In this document: piece by piece, positions 62,929 to 64,000 of the stretch
How the letters are laid out: every line of letters begins with the position of its first letter
How positions within the stretch are numbered: position 1 is the first letter of the stretch
Program-made: the position numbers and the translations under genes
From: Gemmatimonadota bacterium
Lineage (GTDB): Bacteria > Gemmatimonadota > Gemmatimonadetes > Longimicrobiales > Gaopeijiaceae
Length of the DNA: 64,000 bases
NCBI GenBank assembly: GCA_028874905.1
Contig: JAPPGZ010000107.1
Coordinates: 86,807-150,806 of the forward strand
Direction: 5' to 3'
The notes under the pieces: model-generated
Databases searched by the model: none
Seen by the model: only the letters and a program-made list of their open reading frames with translations
What the model was told of the DNA's origin: nothing

Positions 62929-63094
62929 GTCGCTGCAAGTGCCCGGGATCGATACCCCGTCACGGGGCTCTTCGGCAGTCGTGTGGGGACAGGGGGTCTC
63001 TGCATGGTGGTGAGCCCTCAGGTGTTGCGGGTGGCTCACGAACTCGCTCCCTTGCCGGGGGATGTGCTTCTTGCTCCAGTCTCCGGAGGGTGGA

Positions 63095-63730
63095 ATGGCG
63101 AAGCTCCATGCCGCCATGTCGGTCGAGGAGTTCGACGACAACTACTTCTATGCCGCAGAACTCAAGACCTTCGCGCGCCAACTCGGCATTGCCGTCGGCC
63201 GACGGCGGAAGCTTGAGCTTGAGGCGCTTATTCGGGAATTCCTTCGAACAGGGACGGTTCCGCTGACCAAACCCGAGCCTGATCGACGGCCCGGCAAGCT
63301 GCGCGACAGGCTGGCGGCGGAAACAATCGTCCGGACCTACGTCGACGACCGCAGGACGAAGGCCTTTCTACGAGACCTCGTGCACGCGCACGTCCCGCAG
63401 CTAATAGACAAGTCGGGCCAGTGGTACTGGCTCAACGAATGGCGCCGTACGCAACTTCGGACAGGCCAGTGCATCACCTACGCGGACCTCGGCAATCGAT
63501 TGTTGGAGCTGATGCGCTCGGAGGGCCGCTTGCCACGGATCCCCGCCGCTCGATTCAACAACTTCGTCACGGATTTCTGGACGGACCCAGCGAACAAGGA
63601 CAAGACCCGGGCCGATGCCGTGGCAGCCTGGGAGTGCATCAAGTCCGTCCCCGGACCGAAGACGTACGAGGCATACGCGGCTCTTGAGCCGAGTAGAGGT
63701 CCCGAGGCTCCGATCAAAGACGGGAAATGA
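63095..63730 (+). CDS. SAP-like / DUF6434-type protein
   Basis: A 211-aa protein. The N-terminal part (EEFDDNYFYAAELKTFARQLGIAVGRRRKLELEALIREFL) has the helix-extension-helix look of a SAP-type nucleic-acid-binding motif. The C-terminal part (RIPAARFNNFVTDFWTDPANKDKTRADAVAAWECIKSVPG) fits the DUF6434-type tail in which such proteins process a fixed pattern of helices. GGAGGG lies four bases before ATG 63095. It is divergent from padR across the palindrome, so the same regulator may affect it. A role in DNA or RNA binding is inferred. Confidence 0.72.
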   Translation: MAKLHAAMSVEEFDDNYFYAAELKTFARQLGIAVGRRRKLELEALIREFLRTGTVPLTKPEPDRRPGKLRDRLAAETIVRTYVDDRRTKAFLRDLVHAHVPQLIDKSGQWYWLNEWRRTQLRTGQCITYADLGNRLLELMRSEGRLPRIPAARFNNFVTDFWTDPANKDKTRADAVAAWECIKSVPGPKTYEAYAALEPSRGPEAPIKDGK

Positions 63731-63950
63731 TGAAGCGATGAAGTGGAGACAGGGTCTCGGCGCACTCTGGCGAGAGCGGGGACTGCGGCACGTCGAAGGC
63801 GCCAATCGTGGCGATGGCCGCAACGGCGGTTGCCAGCTGCGAAGCGGCCCGGCTCAGGAAAGCCATCGAGCAGTACCGGGGGGTTGGCTCCGCGTCCAAT
63901 TAGCGGACATAATTGGCGAACATCGCACCCCCCAAATCACGTAAGTCCAA
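63731..63950. other. intergenic region before tRNA-Pro
   Basis: About 220 bases. Short open frames exist on both strands, but none has a ribosome binding site, family similarity or good codon use, so I call no gene. A direct or inverted repeat of the adjacent tRNA 3' end is not visible. Confidence 0.5.
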
Positions 63951-64000
63951 TCGGGGCGGCCGGATTCGAACCGGCGACCTCCTGCTCCCAAAGCAGGCGC
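63951..64000 (-). tRNA. tRNA-Pro (anticodon TGG), cut by window end
   Basis: On the minus strand the 3' part of a tRNA is visible. The anticodon stem CCTGC/GCAGG encloses the loop TTTGGGA (anticodon TGG), followed by the variable loop AGGTC, the T arm GCCGG/CCGGC around TTCGAAT, acceptor CGCCCCG and discriminator A. CCA is not encoded. The D arm and 5' acceptor lie beyond the window. Confidence 0.93.

Noticed and set aside
1..64000. CRISPR arrays, rRNA genes, prophage genes
   Set aside because: No regularly spaced repeat array, rRNA sequence or phage structural gene was seen.

Overview
The window is a GC-rich bacterial chromosome segment (by eye roughly 65-68% G+C) with dense genes, frequent 1-4 base stop/start overlaps and many GTG/TTG starts. 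Two exported S9-family peptidases, a FloA/NfeD pair, SpoIIE/RsbW/RsbV-type partner-switch proteins and several fatty-acid or terpene CoA genes suggest a free-living Gram-negative (an outer-membrane barrel and lipoproteins are present). I favour Gemmatimonadota, but this is an inference from gene content; there is no rRNA gene in the window.

Layout. 1-5.3 kb, minus strand: aroB, an acyl-CoA ligase-like gene, an NYN/LOTUS RNA-binding nuclease and a 3-methyladenine DNA glycosylase, tightly packed. 5.5-7.9 kb, plus: a class A penicillin-binding protein and a DUF3343 protein. 8-12 kb, minus: pyrimidine nucleoside phosphorylase, a membrane protein and an S9 peptidase. 12.1-14.7 kb: a lipoprotein divergent from a second S9 peptidase. 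14.8-19.9 kb: citrate synthase, a DUF411 protein, tRNA-Leu(CAA) and aconitase. 19.9-24 kb, minus: nfeD, floA, a small proline-rich membrane protein and a lipoprotein. 24-29.2 kb, plus: a beta-oxidation/aldehyde-oxidation operon. 29.4-31.4 kb, plus: a small membrane protein, a sodium:solute symporter and chorismate mutase. 31.4-34.1 kb, minus: RNase G, L21 and L27, followed by about 370 bases that look like a structured RNA with its own terminator. 34.3-42.1 kb, minus: a branched acyl-CoA/terpene catabolism cluster (B12-binding protein, carboxyltransferase, AtuA in two pieces, enoyl-CoA hydratase, acyl-CoA dehydrogenase) interrupted by recQ. 42.2-45.8 kb: a lone ABC ATPase, a divergent murB and a MATE exporter.

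45.8-56.1 kb looks like one signalling and nitrogen region. A minus-strand operon encodes a receiver-SpoIIE phosphatase, a periplasmic substrate-binding protein and a histidine kinase. It diverges from a plus-strand series encoding a GlnE-like adenylyltransferase, an RsbW-type ATPase, an RsbV-type STAS protein and an ammonium transporter. The GlnE-like protein has lost one metal-binding Asp in each catalytic domain. 56.1-59.5 kb is a circularly permuted ATP-grasp / alpha-E / transglutaminase operon, followed by an outer-membrane barrel gene.

60.3-64 kb is more accessory: a 144-bp element with perfect 15-bp terminal inverted repeats abutting the barrel gene's stop codon, an ankyrin protein, a decayed alpha/beta-hydrolase fragment, a membrane protein/PadR pair with a palindromic operator, a SAP-type protein and a tRNA-Pro cut by the window edge. 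The observations I rate highest are the putative structured RNA downstream of rpmA, the degenerate GlnE beside partner-switch genes, the acyl-CoA ligase lacking its catalytic lysine, and the small inverted-repeat element.
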